Source: an uncultured bacterium (GTDB taxonomy: Bacteria; Cyanobacteriota; Vampirovibrionia; Gastranaerophilales; Gastranaerophilaceae). From it: DNA of 28,024 nt. The notes under the pieces are model-generated. The model did no database searches. It saw nothing but the letters and a program-made list of their open reading frames with translations, and was not told the DNA's origin. Position numbers and translations under genes: made by a program. How positions within the stretch are numbered: the stretch's first letter is position 1; each line of letters opens with the position of its first letter. Positions 15,644 to 22,975 of the stretch are shown here, piece after piece. The DNA is taken from NCBI GenBank assembly GCA_900551675.1, contig URXH01000014.1, positions 1-28,024 of the forward strand. Reading direction: 5' to 3'.

Positions 15644-15672
15644 TTGTAATTCATTCAGGTTTGTTGTATTAT
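15644..15672 (+). promoter_or_regulatory. Likely pheT promoter
   Basis: TTGTAA (15644-15649), 17-base spacer, TATTAT (15667-15672). The predicted start near 15680 gives a leader of about 30 bases. It begins 15 bases after the truncated repeat element. Confidence 0.5.
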
Positions 15673-15710
15673 TCAGGTATAGAATATGAAAATGAGAGGG
15701 AATTAAAGAA

Positions 15711-18179
15711 ATGCAGGTATCATTAAACTGGTTAAACGAATTTGTTGATTTATCGGATATAGAAGTTGAACAGATAGCACATGAACTTACTATGAGCGGA
15801 TTGGAGGTTGAAGCTGTAGAAGAGGTAAAACCTCAATTTACAAATATAAAAACAGTAAAAATCGAAAAAATAGACAATCACCCGAATTCCGATCATCTCC
15901 ATCTTGTTACGGTAAATACAGGCGAAGGTTTGAAAACTGTAGTTTGCGGAGCACAAAATATCAAAGAAGGGCAGATTGTTCCTTATGCTTCGGTTGGTTC
16001 TAAAGTTCTTGACAGGAAAACAGGTGAAATGTTTACTTTAACGCCGGCAGTTATCAGAGGCGTGGAATCTCAGGGGATGCTCTGTTCTGATGATGAACTC
16101 GGTGTTTCTGAACGCGGATATCAGGAAGAAGACGGAATTTTGATTTTGAATAGAATTTTCCCTGATGTAAAAATCGGTGAAGATGTTGAAAAAGTTCTCG
16201 GCTTTGATAAAGATTATATTCTTGATGTCGCCCCGACAGCAAACAGAGGAGATCAAATGTCCGTTATCGGAATTGCAAGAGAATTGAGTGCAATTTTCGA
16301 TAAACCTTTAAAATTTTCACCTCTTGAATGTACAAGAGATTTGTCAACTGATGAATTTAAAGTTGAAATTATTGATAACGATGTGTGCAAATACTATTCT
16401 CTCGGCATTTTAAAGAATATAAAAATTAAACCTTCCCCTGACTGGATGCAAAAAAGACTTATTGCATCAGGGGTTCGAGCAATAAACAATGCCGTTGATA
16501 TTACAAATTATGTAATGCTGGAATACGGGACACCTTTCCACGCATTTGATATGGACAAACTAAACGGGTATATCTGTATTAGACGTGCTAAAGAAGGCGA
16601 AAAAATAGTTACTTTGGACGGTACTGAAAGAGAATTAACGCATGACAGCGTTTTAATCGCCGATAAAGAAAAAGGTGTTTGTCTTGCCGGTGTTTTCGGC
16701 GGCGAAAATTCCGAAATTGATGAAAATACAAAAAATGTTGCGCTGGAAGCTGCATTTTTCCCTTCTGTAACTACAAGAAAATCTTCAAGAAGCGTAGGCT
16801 ACCGCTCGGAAGCTTCTGCCAGATTTGAACGCGGAGTTGATATAGAAGCTGTTAAACCTGCTTTAATGCGTGCAATGCAGCTTTTCACTGAACTTGCGGA
16901 TGCCGAAATCGAAGGAGTTGTGGAAGCCGGTAAAAATGAACTTGAACCAATCGAAATAACTCTAAGATATGCACAGATAAAAAGAATTTTGGGATGCGAA
17001 ATCGCTCCCGACAAATGTATTTCTATTCTTGAAAAATTAGGATTTAAAAAACTCGGCGGGAACGAGCTGGCTGCAAAATTTCTTGTTCCTTCTTTCAGAG
17101 CAGGTGATGTTACAAGAGAAATTGATTTGATTGAAGAAATTGCAAGAATTAACGGCTATGATAAAATTACCACTACGTTGCCGAATAAAAACAGCACACC
17201 TGACATTTCTCTTGAAGAAAAAGTTATTAAAAAAGTAAATGAATTGATGCTTTCAGCAGGTTTGGACGAAATTATAACAACATCTTTAATCGGCAAACCA
17301 CTGCTGGATAAATATATGCAGTCTTATGATGATGCAAAAGCAGTCAAAGTTTTAAATTCCGCAAGCGATGAAAGTACAATGCTCAGACAAAATATGGCAG
17401 GGAGTGTTCTAAATTGTCTGAAATACAATTACGACAACGGCCAGAAAACTCTCTGGGCTTATGAAATCGGGAAAACATACAAGATTACGGCTCCTTCTGA
17501 CGAAAAAAATACAGGAGTTAAAGAAACAAGAGTTCTTGCAGGAGTTTTAACCGGCGAGGTTGAAAACTCTAAATGGCAGGTTAAATCTCACACTGATTTT
17601 TATTCGCTTAAAGGTATTATTGAACAGTTGTTTGATGAACTGGGTGTTACAAAGCGAATTAAATTAACTACATGCGAAGATGTGGATTACATGCACCCTT
17701 ACAGGAGCGCAAAAGTTAATATTCTAGGTAAAAATCTCTCCAATATAGGTTATTTCGGACAAATTCATCCGCTGTTGAAAGATAAGATGAAAATCAAAGG
17801 TCAGGATGTATTCATTTTTGAAATTGACCTTGATGAAATTATCGCAATTATTAAAGAACACACTGTAAGATATAAAAAACTCCCTCAGTTCCCTGAAGTT
17901 CGCCGTGATATCGCATTTGTAATCAACGAGGAAGTAAGTTTTGAAGATATTCAGCGTGTTATAAAAGGTGCTGTTCAGCAGAATATTTTCAAAGGCAGTG
18001 AAGTGTTTGACGTTTATCAGGGCGATAACATTGAAAAAGGCTTTAAAAGTCTTGCCTTCCGTATAAAAATGCAGGATGAAAATGCGACATTAACAGATGA
18101 AGTTATAGAACATCAGATGAATAATGTACGTGCAAAACTTCAAAAAACTTATGCGGAAATCAGTTTCCGCGGAGCGTAG
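15711..18179 (+). CDS. pheT: Phenylalanyl-tRNA synthetase beta subunit
   Basis: PheT forms the alpha2-beta2 enzyme with PheS and supplies tRNA binding and editing of misactivated tyrosine. The 822-residue product is full length: N-terminal helix, EMAP-type tRNA-binding domain (about 40-150, KIDNHPNSDHLHL, VVCGAQNI), B3/B4 editing domain (LDVAPTANRGDQMS, AINNAVDITNYVMLEYGTPFH), B5, the core-like domain and the C-terminal FDX-ACB domain (PEVRRDIAFVINEEV). pheS is not adjacent, whereas many bacteria have pheST together. The final codons and stop (FRGA-stop) lie in a family A repeat, so the natural C-terminus has been replaced or shifted. GAGGG and AAAGAA precede the ATG at somewhat long and short spacing. 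Confidence 0.95.
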   Translation: MQVSLNWLNEFVDLSDIEVEQIAHELTMSGLEVEAVEEVKPQFTNIKTVKIEKIDNHPNSDHLHLVTVNTGEGLKTVVCGAQNIKEGQIVPYASVGSKVLDRKTGEMFTLTPAVIRGVESQGMLCSDDELGVSERGYQEEDGILILNRIFPDVKIGEDVEKVLGFDKDYILDVAPTANRGDQMSVIGIARELSAIFDKPLKFSPLECTRDLSTDEFKVEIIDNDVCKYYSLGILKNIKIKPSPDWMQKRLIASGVRAINNAVDITNYVMLEYGTPFHAFDMDKLNGYICIRRAKEGEKIVTLDGTERELTHDSVLIADKEKGVCLAGVFGGENSEIDENTKNVALEAAFFPSVTTRKSSRSVGYRSEASARFERGVDIEAVKPALMRAMQLFTELADAEIEGVVEAGKNELEPIEITLRYAQIKRILGCEIAPDKCISILEKLGFKKLGGNELAAKFLVPSFRAGDVTREIDLIEEIARINGYDKITTTLPNKNSTPDISLEEKVIKKVNELMLSAGLDEIITTSLIGKPLLDKYMQSYDDAKAVKVLNSASDESTMLRQNMAGSVLNCLKYNYDNGQKTLWAYEIGKTYKITAPSDEKNTGVKETRVLAGVLTGEVENSKWQVKSHTDFYSLKGIIEQLFDELGVTKRIKLTTCEDVDYMHPYRSAKVNILGKNLSNIGYFGQIHPLLKDKMKIKGQDVFIFEIDLDEIIAIIKEHTVRYKKLPQFPEVRRDIAFVINEEVSFEDIQRVIKGAVQQNIFKGSEVFDVYQGDNIEKGFKSLAFRIKMQDENATLTDEVIEHQMNNVRAKLQKTYAEISFRGA

Positions 18180-18210
18180 CCGCTCCACCCGCCACATAGG
18201 CTTTACTTAA
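18169..18210 (+). repeat. Family A repeat supplying the pheT stop
   Basis: GGAGCGTAGCCGCTCCACCC at 18171-18190, followed by GCCACATAGG. The TAG inside the hairpin loop is the pheT stop codon, and the last two sense codons lie in the stem. Confidence 0.8.
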
Positions 18211-18269
18211 CTTGTTGTACAAAAGGTGAAAAGGTGTGGGTGGATATATTAATAAAGTAAAACAATAAT

Positions 18270-18316
18270 ATTGCCTTTCTTGTGAAATGGAAGGAAATCG
18301 CGCAAGCGGTGGAGGG
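18270..18316 (+). repeat. Family B repeat, intergenic copy
   Basis: Its first 22 bases (18270-18291) are identical to 20523-20544, and its last block GCGGTGGAGGG (18306-18316) is identical to 20557-20567. The 12-14 bases between differ. GGAGGG at its end lies nine bases before the next ATG (18325) and is the only ribosome binding site candidate for that gene. Confidence 0.8.
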
Positions 18317-18324
18317 ATTTTAAC

Positions 18325-18972
18325 ATGAAAAAATTCTTTTTGATAATAGCAATAATATTACTGGCATCTTTACAGGGATTTTGCATTGAAAATGTAGTCC
18401 CTCAATACGTTAGTGTTGAGCAGACAAACACATTAGGACTTTATCAGGCACCGAGCGAAATTGTCCTTTATAAAGAGCCTTCCGAAACTTCAAACATAGT
18501 ACACAGCATAAGCTGGATAGGCGGTAAAATTTTCCCTGAAAGCGTGAAAGCAGAGGATTTGTTTGTTGTATTTATCCGCTCCAAAAACTTGGGACTTCTT
18601 GCCGTAACCGATGAAACAGAAGATTGGGTTCAGGTGATATATAATAATTCTACAGGTGCAAAAGGCTGGATAAAAAAAGATGATCCTTACAGATTTTCTA
18701 CCTGGGTAATGTTTTATAATATGTACGGGAGAAAATACGGTTTGAATTTGTTAAAAGAAGCACCTGCAGAAGCAAAAGATCTCCATGTTTCGACTGACGA
18801 CAAATCACAAATTGTTGCAACAATTAATATGCCTCAAAAAATTAATCTGAATGTTATACGCGGGAACTGGGCACTTGTAAGTGTCATGGACATTGACAGA
18901 ACCCCGAAAACAGGCTATGTAAGATGGCGCTCAGATAACGGTGTAAAATATTATTTCCCTGCGATTAAGTAG
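18325..18972 (+). CDS. Secreted protein with bacterial SH3-like domains
   Basis: The 215-residue product starts with a signal peptide (MKKFFLIIAIILLASLQG, cleavage near FC-IEN; the sequence before Cys is not a good lipobox). After it come two regions that resemble bacterial SH3 domains: about 35-130, with LYKEPSETSNIV and EDWVQVIYNNSTGAKGWIKK, and about 140-213, ending ALVSVMDIDRTPKTGYVRW. Such domains usually bind peptidoglycan or other envelope ligands; the role here is unknown. The ribosome binding site GGAGGG is part of a family B repeat. The stop codon is six bases before an inverted-repeat element that may end transcription. Confidence 0.75.
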   Translation: MKKFFLIIAIILLASLQGFCIENVVPQYVSVEQTNTLGLYQAPSEIVLYKEPSETSNIVHSISWIGGKIFPESVKAEDLFVVFIRSKNLGLLAVTDETEDWVQVIYNNSTGAKGWIKKDDPYRFSTWVMFYNMYGRKYGLNLLKEAPAEAKDLHVSTDDKSQIVATINMPQKINLNVIRGNWALVSVMDIDRTPKTGYVRWRSDNGVKYYFPAIK

Positions 18973-18978
18973 TGTTAT

Positions 18979-19111
18979 TTATATACAAGTTTACACCAGA
19001 CTAACTCAATATTGTCATGCTGAACTTGTTTCAGCATCTCTTAAACTCGAGACCCTGAAACGAGTTCAGGGTGGACAATTTAGATATTGTTTAGTGTAAA
19101 CTTGTATATAA
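18979..19111. repeat. 133-bp miniature inverted-repeat element
   Basis: Perfect 18-bp terminal inverted repeats, TTATATACAAGTTTACAC (18979-18996) and its complement (19094-19111). Inside are two hairpins of the TGAACTTGTTTCA type. It fills the space between two convergent genes, 6 bp from one stop and 12 bp from the other. No reading frame. A truncated, inverted copy lies at 15540-15629. Confidence 0.85.
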
Positions 19112-19123
19112 GTCCTTTTAAAT

Positions 19124-19354
19124 TTACAAATTGTCAAAATTACACAGCTCTTGTACTGATATCTCAAACGCTTTTGCAATTGCTTCCAGAGTATCAAAGC
19201 TAGGTGATTGTTCTGCACGTTCAATTGCACCAATGGTATTTTTATTTACATTAGCTTTAAAAGCTAAATCTTCTTGTGATAATCCAAGTTTTATTCGTTC
19301 AAGCTTGATCTTTAAACCTATTTTTTTATTTTGTACACCATTTTTTCTAGTCAT
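19124..19354 (-). CDS. XRE-family HTH regulator
   Basis: The 76-residue product is almost entirely a Cro/CI-type helix-turn-helix domain: IGLKIKLERIKLGLSQEDLA, FKANVNKNTIGAIERAEQSP and TLEAIAKAFEISVQEL. The open frame starts 13 codons earlier, but that part lies across the palindrome and promoter, so MTRKNG at 19354 is preferred. A TATAAT at 19367-19362 is seven bases before this ATG, with no ribosome binding site: apparently leaderless. The -10 box sits inside a perfect 16-bp palindrome, which suggests self-repression. A small gene of unknown function is divergent. Confidence 0.85.
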   Translation of the reverse strand: MTRKNGVQNKKIGLKIKLERIKLGLSQEDLAFKANVNKNTIGAIERAEQSPSFDTLEAIAKAFEISVQELCNFDNL

Positions 19355-19357
19355 ATT

Positions 19358-19373
19358 ACCTATTATAATAGGT
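19358..19373. promoter_or_regulatory. Perfect 16-bp palindrome over the XRE -10 box
   Basis: ACCTATTATAATAGGT reads the same on both strands. It contains TATAAT for the leftward regulator gene, so a bound dimer would block it. It is probably an operator for the XRE protein. Confidence 0.65.
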
Positions 19374-19375
19374 GC

Positions 19376-19404
19376 TTGACAAATTAATTTCAAACCTGTA
19401 TATT
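19376..19404 (+). promoter_or_regulatory. Promoter of the small divergent gene
   Basis: TTGACA (19376-19381), 17-base spacer, TATATT (19399-19404). This is the best-matching promoter of the window. The -10 lies inside the left arm of the palindrome at 19393-19429. Confidence 0.75.
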
Positions 19405-19429
19405 AGTTATGTAAACTAATATACAGGTT
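19393..19429. promoter_or_regulatory. 37-bp perfect interrupted palindrome
   Basis: AACCTGTATATTAGTT, spacer ATGTA, then the exact complement AACTAATATACAGGTT. The left arm covers the -10 box and the right arm lies in the leader of the small gene. It may be an operator or a hairpin site. It differs in sequence from the 16-bp palindrome except for the shared ACCT ends. Confidence 0.7.
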
Positions 19430-19444
19430 AAAAGGCAAATGTGT

Positions 19445-19672
19445 ATGGAAGAAAAAGTTAATGATATTTTAGAAAATGCGATTAACGTTTATAACCAGAT
19501 GAAAGTTTTGAATGATTCTCTTATGCTTTCTTTTCAAAATGACAAGGATAATTATTATCAATACGCTTGTGCTGAAATGATATTGGACAATCTTGACAAA
19601 GTCTGCGAAAAAATAGAAAACTTAGACTGCGAACTTTGTGCTTTACAATCCGAAAAAAATACTCGACATTAA
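19445..19672 (+). CDS. Small orphan protein next to XRE regulator
   Basis: The 75-residue product (MEEKVNDILENAINVYNQ...) is acidic and predicted to be all helical, with three Cys in the second half (YACAE, KVCEK, DCELCAL). I do not recognise it. Two starts are possible; AAAGG is nine bases before the ATG at 19445 but only three before the one at 19439, so the second is preferred. It is transcribed from the TTGACA/TATATT promoter under the palindromes, divergent from the XRE gene. The pair has the shape of a regulator-target switch or a toxin-antitoxin-like locus, but nothing in the protein proves toxicity. Confidence 0.65.
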   Translation: MEEKVNDILENAINVYNQMKVLNDSLMLSFQNDKDNYYQYACAEMILDNLDKVCEKIENLDCELCALQSEKNTRH

Positions 19673-19731
19673 GTTTTGTTTATTGTAGGATAGGCTTACT
19701 TGCGAGATATAAATAGAAAAGGAGATATAAA

Positions 19732-20229
19732 ATGCAGGTTATATTAAAAAAAGATGTTCAAAACCTTGGAGAAGCTGGCGACATCGTTAATGTTAAAGAC
19801 GGTTACGCAAGAAACTTCCTTCTCCCTCAATCAATAGCTGAAATAGCTACTAAAGGTGCTTTAGAAAACAGAGAAAAAAATCTGGCAAGAATTAAAGCTA
19901 AACAGGAAAAATTGCACGCAGAAGCTCTGGAAACTGCTAAGAAAATCGAAGAATTTGCAAAACTTGAACTTTCTGCAAAAGCAGGCGAATCAGGCAAATT
20001 ATTCGGTACAATTACAACTAAAAAACTTACTGAAGAATTAAAAGCTAAATCAGGCATTGAAGTTGACAGAAAGAATGTTTCTTTGAATGCTCCGATTAAC
20101 AAAATCGGCGAATATACAATGCTTATCAAATTAACTTCTAAAGTTAAATGCGAATTGGCTGTTGTAGTTACAGCTTCTGAAGTTCTTAAAGAATCTGTTG
20201 AAGAAGCTGCAGAAGAAACTGAAGAATAG
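19732..20229 (+). CDS. rplI: 50S ribosomal protein L9
   Basis: L9 binds 23S rRNA domain V at the base of the L1 stalk and influences frame maintenance. The 165-residue product has the N-terminal domain MQVILKKDVQNLGEAGDIVN followed by VKDGYARNFLLPQ, the long connecting helix (about 40-78) and the C-terminal domain (KLFGTITTKKLTEEL). A Glu-rich tail extends the usual length by about 15 residues. AAGGAGAT lies seven bases before the ATG. It heads a tight operon; the next start is seven bp after its stop. rpsR and rpsF, common partners elsewhere, are not here. Confidence 0.96.
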   Translation: MQVILKKDVQNLGEAGDIVNVKDGYARNFLLPQSIAEIATKGALENREKNLARIKAKQEKLHAEALETAKKIEEFAKLELSAKAGESGKLFGTITTKKLTEELKAKSGIEVDRKNVSLNAPINKIGEYTMLIKLTSKVKCELAVVVTASEVLKESVEEAAEETEE

Positions 20230-20236
20230 GCGGCAG

Positions 20237-21355
20237 ATGACGGCAAATTCTAAATTGACACTGGAAGCTCTGGCTATAGGCTCTCTGCCTCATAACGATT
20301 TAGAATCTGCTATGGAAATTGTTAAGAAAGATTTTGACAAAATTCCTTTCTGGCCACAATTAAGCAAAATTAACAAAAACGAAGACATGATTTTTCAATT
20401 TTTGGGAAATATGCCTTCGTTTTTTATTGATGAAAACACAGCGAAATCATATCTTGAAACAGAAAGCGACAAGTTTTTTGAAGATATGGAACAGTTTTTT
20501 GACGATTATGAAAAAATCATTCATTGCCTTTCTTGTGAAATGGAGGAGAACCGCTTGCGGTGGAGGGCTTGTGAAAAGATACTTGATAAATATGCGATAT
20601 CATATTCCTGTGCATTCCCCGAATTCATAAAAATCGTTAAAGATACAAAACCGTCTTTTGCAAAAGGACAGATTGTCGGTCCTTTTACCCTTGCAACAAC
20701 ACTTGTCGATAAATCAGGCAAATGTGCATTTTATGATGAAACATTAAAAGAAATTATAACAAAAACACTTAGTTTAAAGGCTTTATGGCAGATAAAAGAA
20801 ATAAAATGCGCGAGCCCCGAAACTACACCTATAATTTTTATTGATGAACCTTCAATATCACAGCTCGGAACTTCTGCTTATATAACAATTTCTAACAATG
20901 AAGTCATTGAAATGATAAAAGAAATATCTGACTTAATAAAATCAAACGGTGCGATGAGTGCTATTCACTGCTGCGGGAAATGCGACTGGAGAGTTCCTAT
21001 CAAAGCAGGTGTTGATATTATTAACTTTGATGCCTATACTTTTGCTCAGAATTTGAGTCTTTTCAGCAATGATTTAAAAACTTACCTGGAGCACGGAAGA
21101 AAAATTGCGTGGGGAATTGTTCCGACACTCCGTCCTGATATTCTTGAAAAAACTAATCCGGATGAGATGATTTCTGTTTTTGAAAAAGCTGTTAAGTATT
21201 TGACGAAAAAAGGAATTAATGAGAAAATTATTATAGAAAATTCAATTATTACGCCGTCATGCGGTGCAGGCGCGTTGAGTGTAGAACTGGCAGAAAAAGC
21301 TATGGATTTGACTAAACAGCTTTCAGAAAGTGTAAAAGAAAGGTATAAAGTTTGA
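20237..21355 (+). CDS. MetE/UROD-like protein (core methionine synthase type)
   Basis: The 372-residue product belongs to the UROD/MetE-like TIM-barrel superfamily and resembles the short 'core' cobalamin-independent methionine synthases that lack the N-terminal MetE half. Zinc ligands are visible as H-x-C in SAIHCCGKCDW and a late Cys in TPSCGAG. FIDEPSISQLG is a MetE-like strand. Such proteins transfer a methyl group to a thiol, in some organisms from methylcobalamin; the substrate here is not proven. ATG at 20237 with AGGCGG upstream is preferred over an earlier in-frame ATG that overlaps rplI. Residues 96-111 (HCLSCEMEENRLRWRA) come from a family B repeat inserted in frame. It overlaps the next gene by four bp. 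Confidence 0.75.
   Translation: MTANSKLTLEALAIGSLPHNDLESAMEIVKKDFDKIPFWPQLSKINKNEDMIFQFLGNMPSFFIDENTAKSYLETESDKFFEDMEQFFDDYEKIIHCLSCEMEENRLRWRACEKILDKYAISYSCAFPEFIKIVKDTKPSFAKGQIVGPFTLATTLVDKSGKCAFYDETLKEIITKTLSLKALWQIKEIKCASPETTPIIFIDEPSISQLGTSAYITISNNEVIEMIKEISDLIKSNGAMSAIHCCGKCDWRVPIKAGVDIINFDAYTFAQNLSLFSNDLKTYLEHGRKIAWGIVPTLRPDILEKTNPDEMISVFEKAVKYLTKKGINEKIIIENSIITPSCGAGALSVELAEKAMDLTKQLSESVKERYKV
20523..20567 (+). repeat. Family B repeat inside the MetE-like gene
   Basis: The element is 45 bp, a multiple of three, and adds 15-16 residues without breaking the frame. Its ends are identical to the intergenic copy at 18270-18316. CCGC-TT-GCGG forms a small palindrome near its 3' end. Confidence 0.8.
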
Positions 21356-22104
21356 CATTTAAATTAGCTGTAACAGGTAAAAGCGGAAGCGGAAAAACAA
21401 CAATTGTTAAAGGATTTTTGAGAGTTTTTCAGGAATATTTCCCGGAAAAATCAATTCTTTTGTTTGACAATGACCTGACAGGAGAACTCGGACACAGCTT
21501 CGGACTTGATATAAGAAATACAATTTACGGCATACGAAGCGGGAAACATGAATATAAAACAGGAATTCCCGAAGGTATGTCTAAACAAGAATTTGTCGAA
21601 TGGGCTATGGAAGATATTGTTGTTTCTCTCGATGAAAATGTCGATATCATTGTATCATGGTTTGTCGGATCAAAAGACTGCAGATGTCCTATTACGGGAC
21701 AGATAAATGATGCCGTTTTAAAGCTTATTGACAGATATGATATTGTAATTTTCGACTGCGAATTTGACTTAAAATACTTAAATCAGCTTGTAGATACAGA
21801 TATTGACACAACGTTGATTGTTGCAAATCCTACAGATGAAAGCGCTCATCTTGTAAAGCGTATTGAAGAATTCAGTGCAAAATATGCTGCAGGAAACCAG
21901 CTCGGAGTAGTTATTAATAAAGCAGACGGATCTGATTTGAATGCTTTATATGATTTTTTGAAGCGTTATGATTTGGATGTTCTGGGTGTAATTCCGGTTG
22001 ATGAAGAATTAAAATCGCATTCAACGGATAAAGATTCCGGTATAGTTCAGGATGCAATTAAACAGTTCTATTTCAGATTGAATCTTCCTCAATTGAGAGA
22101 GTAG
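21352..22104 (+). CDS. CooC-like nickel-insertion ATPase
   Basis: The 250-residue product is a MinD/ParA-type P-loop ATPase of the CooC branch. It has the deviant Walker A TGKSGSGKTT with a signature lysine, LGHSFGLD, GMSKQEFVEW and VIFDCEFDLKYL (Walker B region). A C-x-C motif, KDCRCP (Cys110, Cys112), is at the position of the Cys-x-Cys that binds Ni or Zn at the CooC dimer interface. CooC proteins help mature carbon monoxide dehydrogenase, but no CODH gene is in this window. The start is TTG, overlapping the upstream TGA, with AAGG eight bases before it, so translation is coupled to the MetE-like gene. Another metal or corrinoid client is possible. Confidence 0.8.
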   Translation: MTFKLAVTGKSGSGKTTIVKGFLRVFQEYFPEKSILLFDNDLTGELGHSFGLDIRNTIYGIRSGKHEYKTGIPEGMSKQEFVEWAMEDIVVSLDENVDIIVSWFVGSKDCRCPITGQINDAVLKLIDRYDIVIFDCEFDLKYLNQLVDTDIDTTLIVANPTDESAHLVKRIEEFSAKYAAGNQLGVVINKADGSDLNALYDFLKRYDLDVLGVIPVDEELKSHSTDKDSGIVQDAIKQFYFRLNLPQLRE

Positions 22105-22109
22105 GGAAT

Positions 22110-22946
22110 ATGGCAGAAATTTTAGACGGCAAAAAGTTAAGAGATAAAATTTTTTCAAACTTAAAGGCAAAATTGGATAAAATGCCTGAGAAACCTACAC
22201 TTGCTGTTATTCTTGCAGGTGATGATCCGGCCAGCCAAATTTATGTCCGAAATAAGAAAAAAACTGCTGAAAATTTAGGGATTAATTCTATAGTAATTGA
22301 ATATCCGAAAAACGTTACAGAAACAGAATTAATTTCTAAAATTCAAGAATTAAACAATGATAAAAATATTACGGCAATTCTTGTACAGCTTCCGCTTCCG
22401 CAGCATATTAATAAATTTAAGGTAATTGATGCAATCTTGCCTCAAAAAGATGTGGACGGGCTGACACCTTATAATCTCGGTAAACTTTTTGCCGGCGAAG
22501 AGCCTTATGTATACCCCTGTACCCCTAAAGGAATTTTGCTTTTGCTGGACGAATACTGTATAAACCCAGATGGTAAACATGTAGTAGTGGTCGGCCGTTC
22601 AAATTTAGTCGGCAAACCGGTTTCACAAATGCTTTTGAAACGAAATGCCACAGTTACAATGTGCCACAGTCATACAAAAAATCTTACCGATATAACAAAA
22701 ACTGCTGATATTGTTGTGTCAGCAGTAGGGAAAAATGTTATAGGGGAAAAAATGTTAAAATCAAATTGTGTCGTAGTAGATGTAGGTATTTACAGAGATG
22801 AGAACGGGAAAGTCCGCGGCGATGTGGATTTTGAAAATATCTCTAAAATCGCCGCATACATTTCACCTGTACCGGGCGGGGTAGGCCCGATGACCATAGC
22901 ATCTTTGATGCTTAATACGGTTGAACTTTTTGAAAGAAACCTGTAA
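22110..22946 (+). CDS. folD: FolD methylene-THF dehydrogenase/cyclohydrolase
   Basis: FolD interconverts 5,10-methylene-, methenyl- and 10-formyl-tetrahydrofolate, supplying one-carbon units for purines and formyl-Met. The 278-residue product has SQIYVRNKKKTAENLGI (catalytic YxxxK: Tyr and Lys visible), ILVQLPLPQHI, DVDGLTPYNLGKL, PCTPKGI, the NADP-binding VVGRSNLVGKPVSQMLL and the closing PVPGGVGPMTIASLM. Length is typical. It starts five bp after the CooC-like gene with AGGG six bases upstream. Its place in this operon supports a folate or methyl-transfer role for the two preceding genes. It converges with the gene at 22976 and no terminator is visible between them. Confidence 0.97.
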   Translation: MAEILDGKKLRDKIFSNLKAKLDKMPEKPTLAVILAGDDPASQIYVRNKKKTAENLGINSIVIEYPKNVTETELISKIQELNNDKNITAILVQLPLPQHINKFKVIDAILPQKDVDGLTPYNLGKLFAGEEPYVYPCTPKGILLLLDEYCINPDGKHVVVVGRSNLVGKPVSQMLLKRNATVTMCHSHTKNLTDITKTADIVVSAVGKNVIGEKMLKSNCVVVDVGIYRDENGKVRGDVDFENISKIAAYISPVPGGVGPMTIASLMLNTVELFERNL

Positions 22947-22975
22947 ATCAGCGTTAACTTTAAATCTATACTTTA

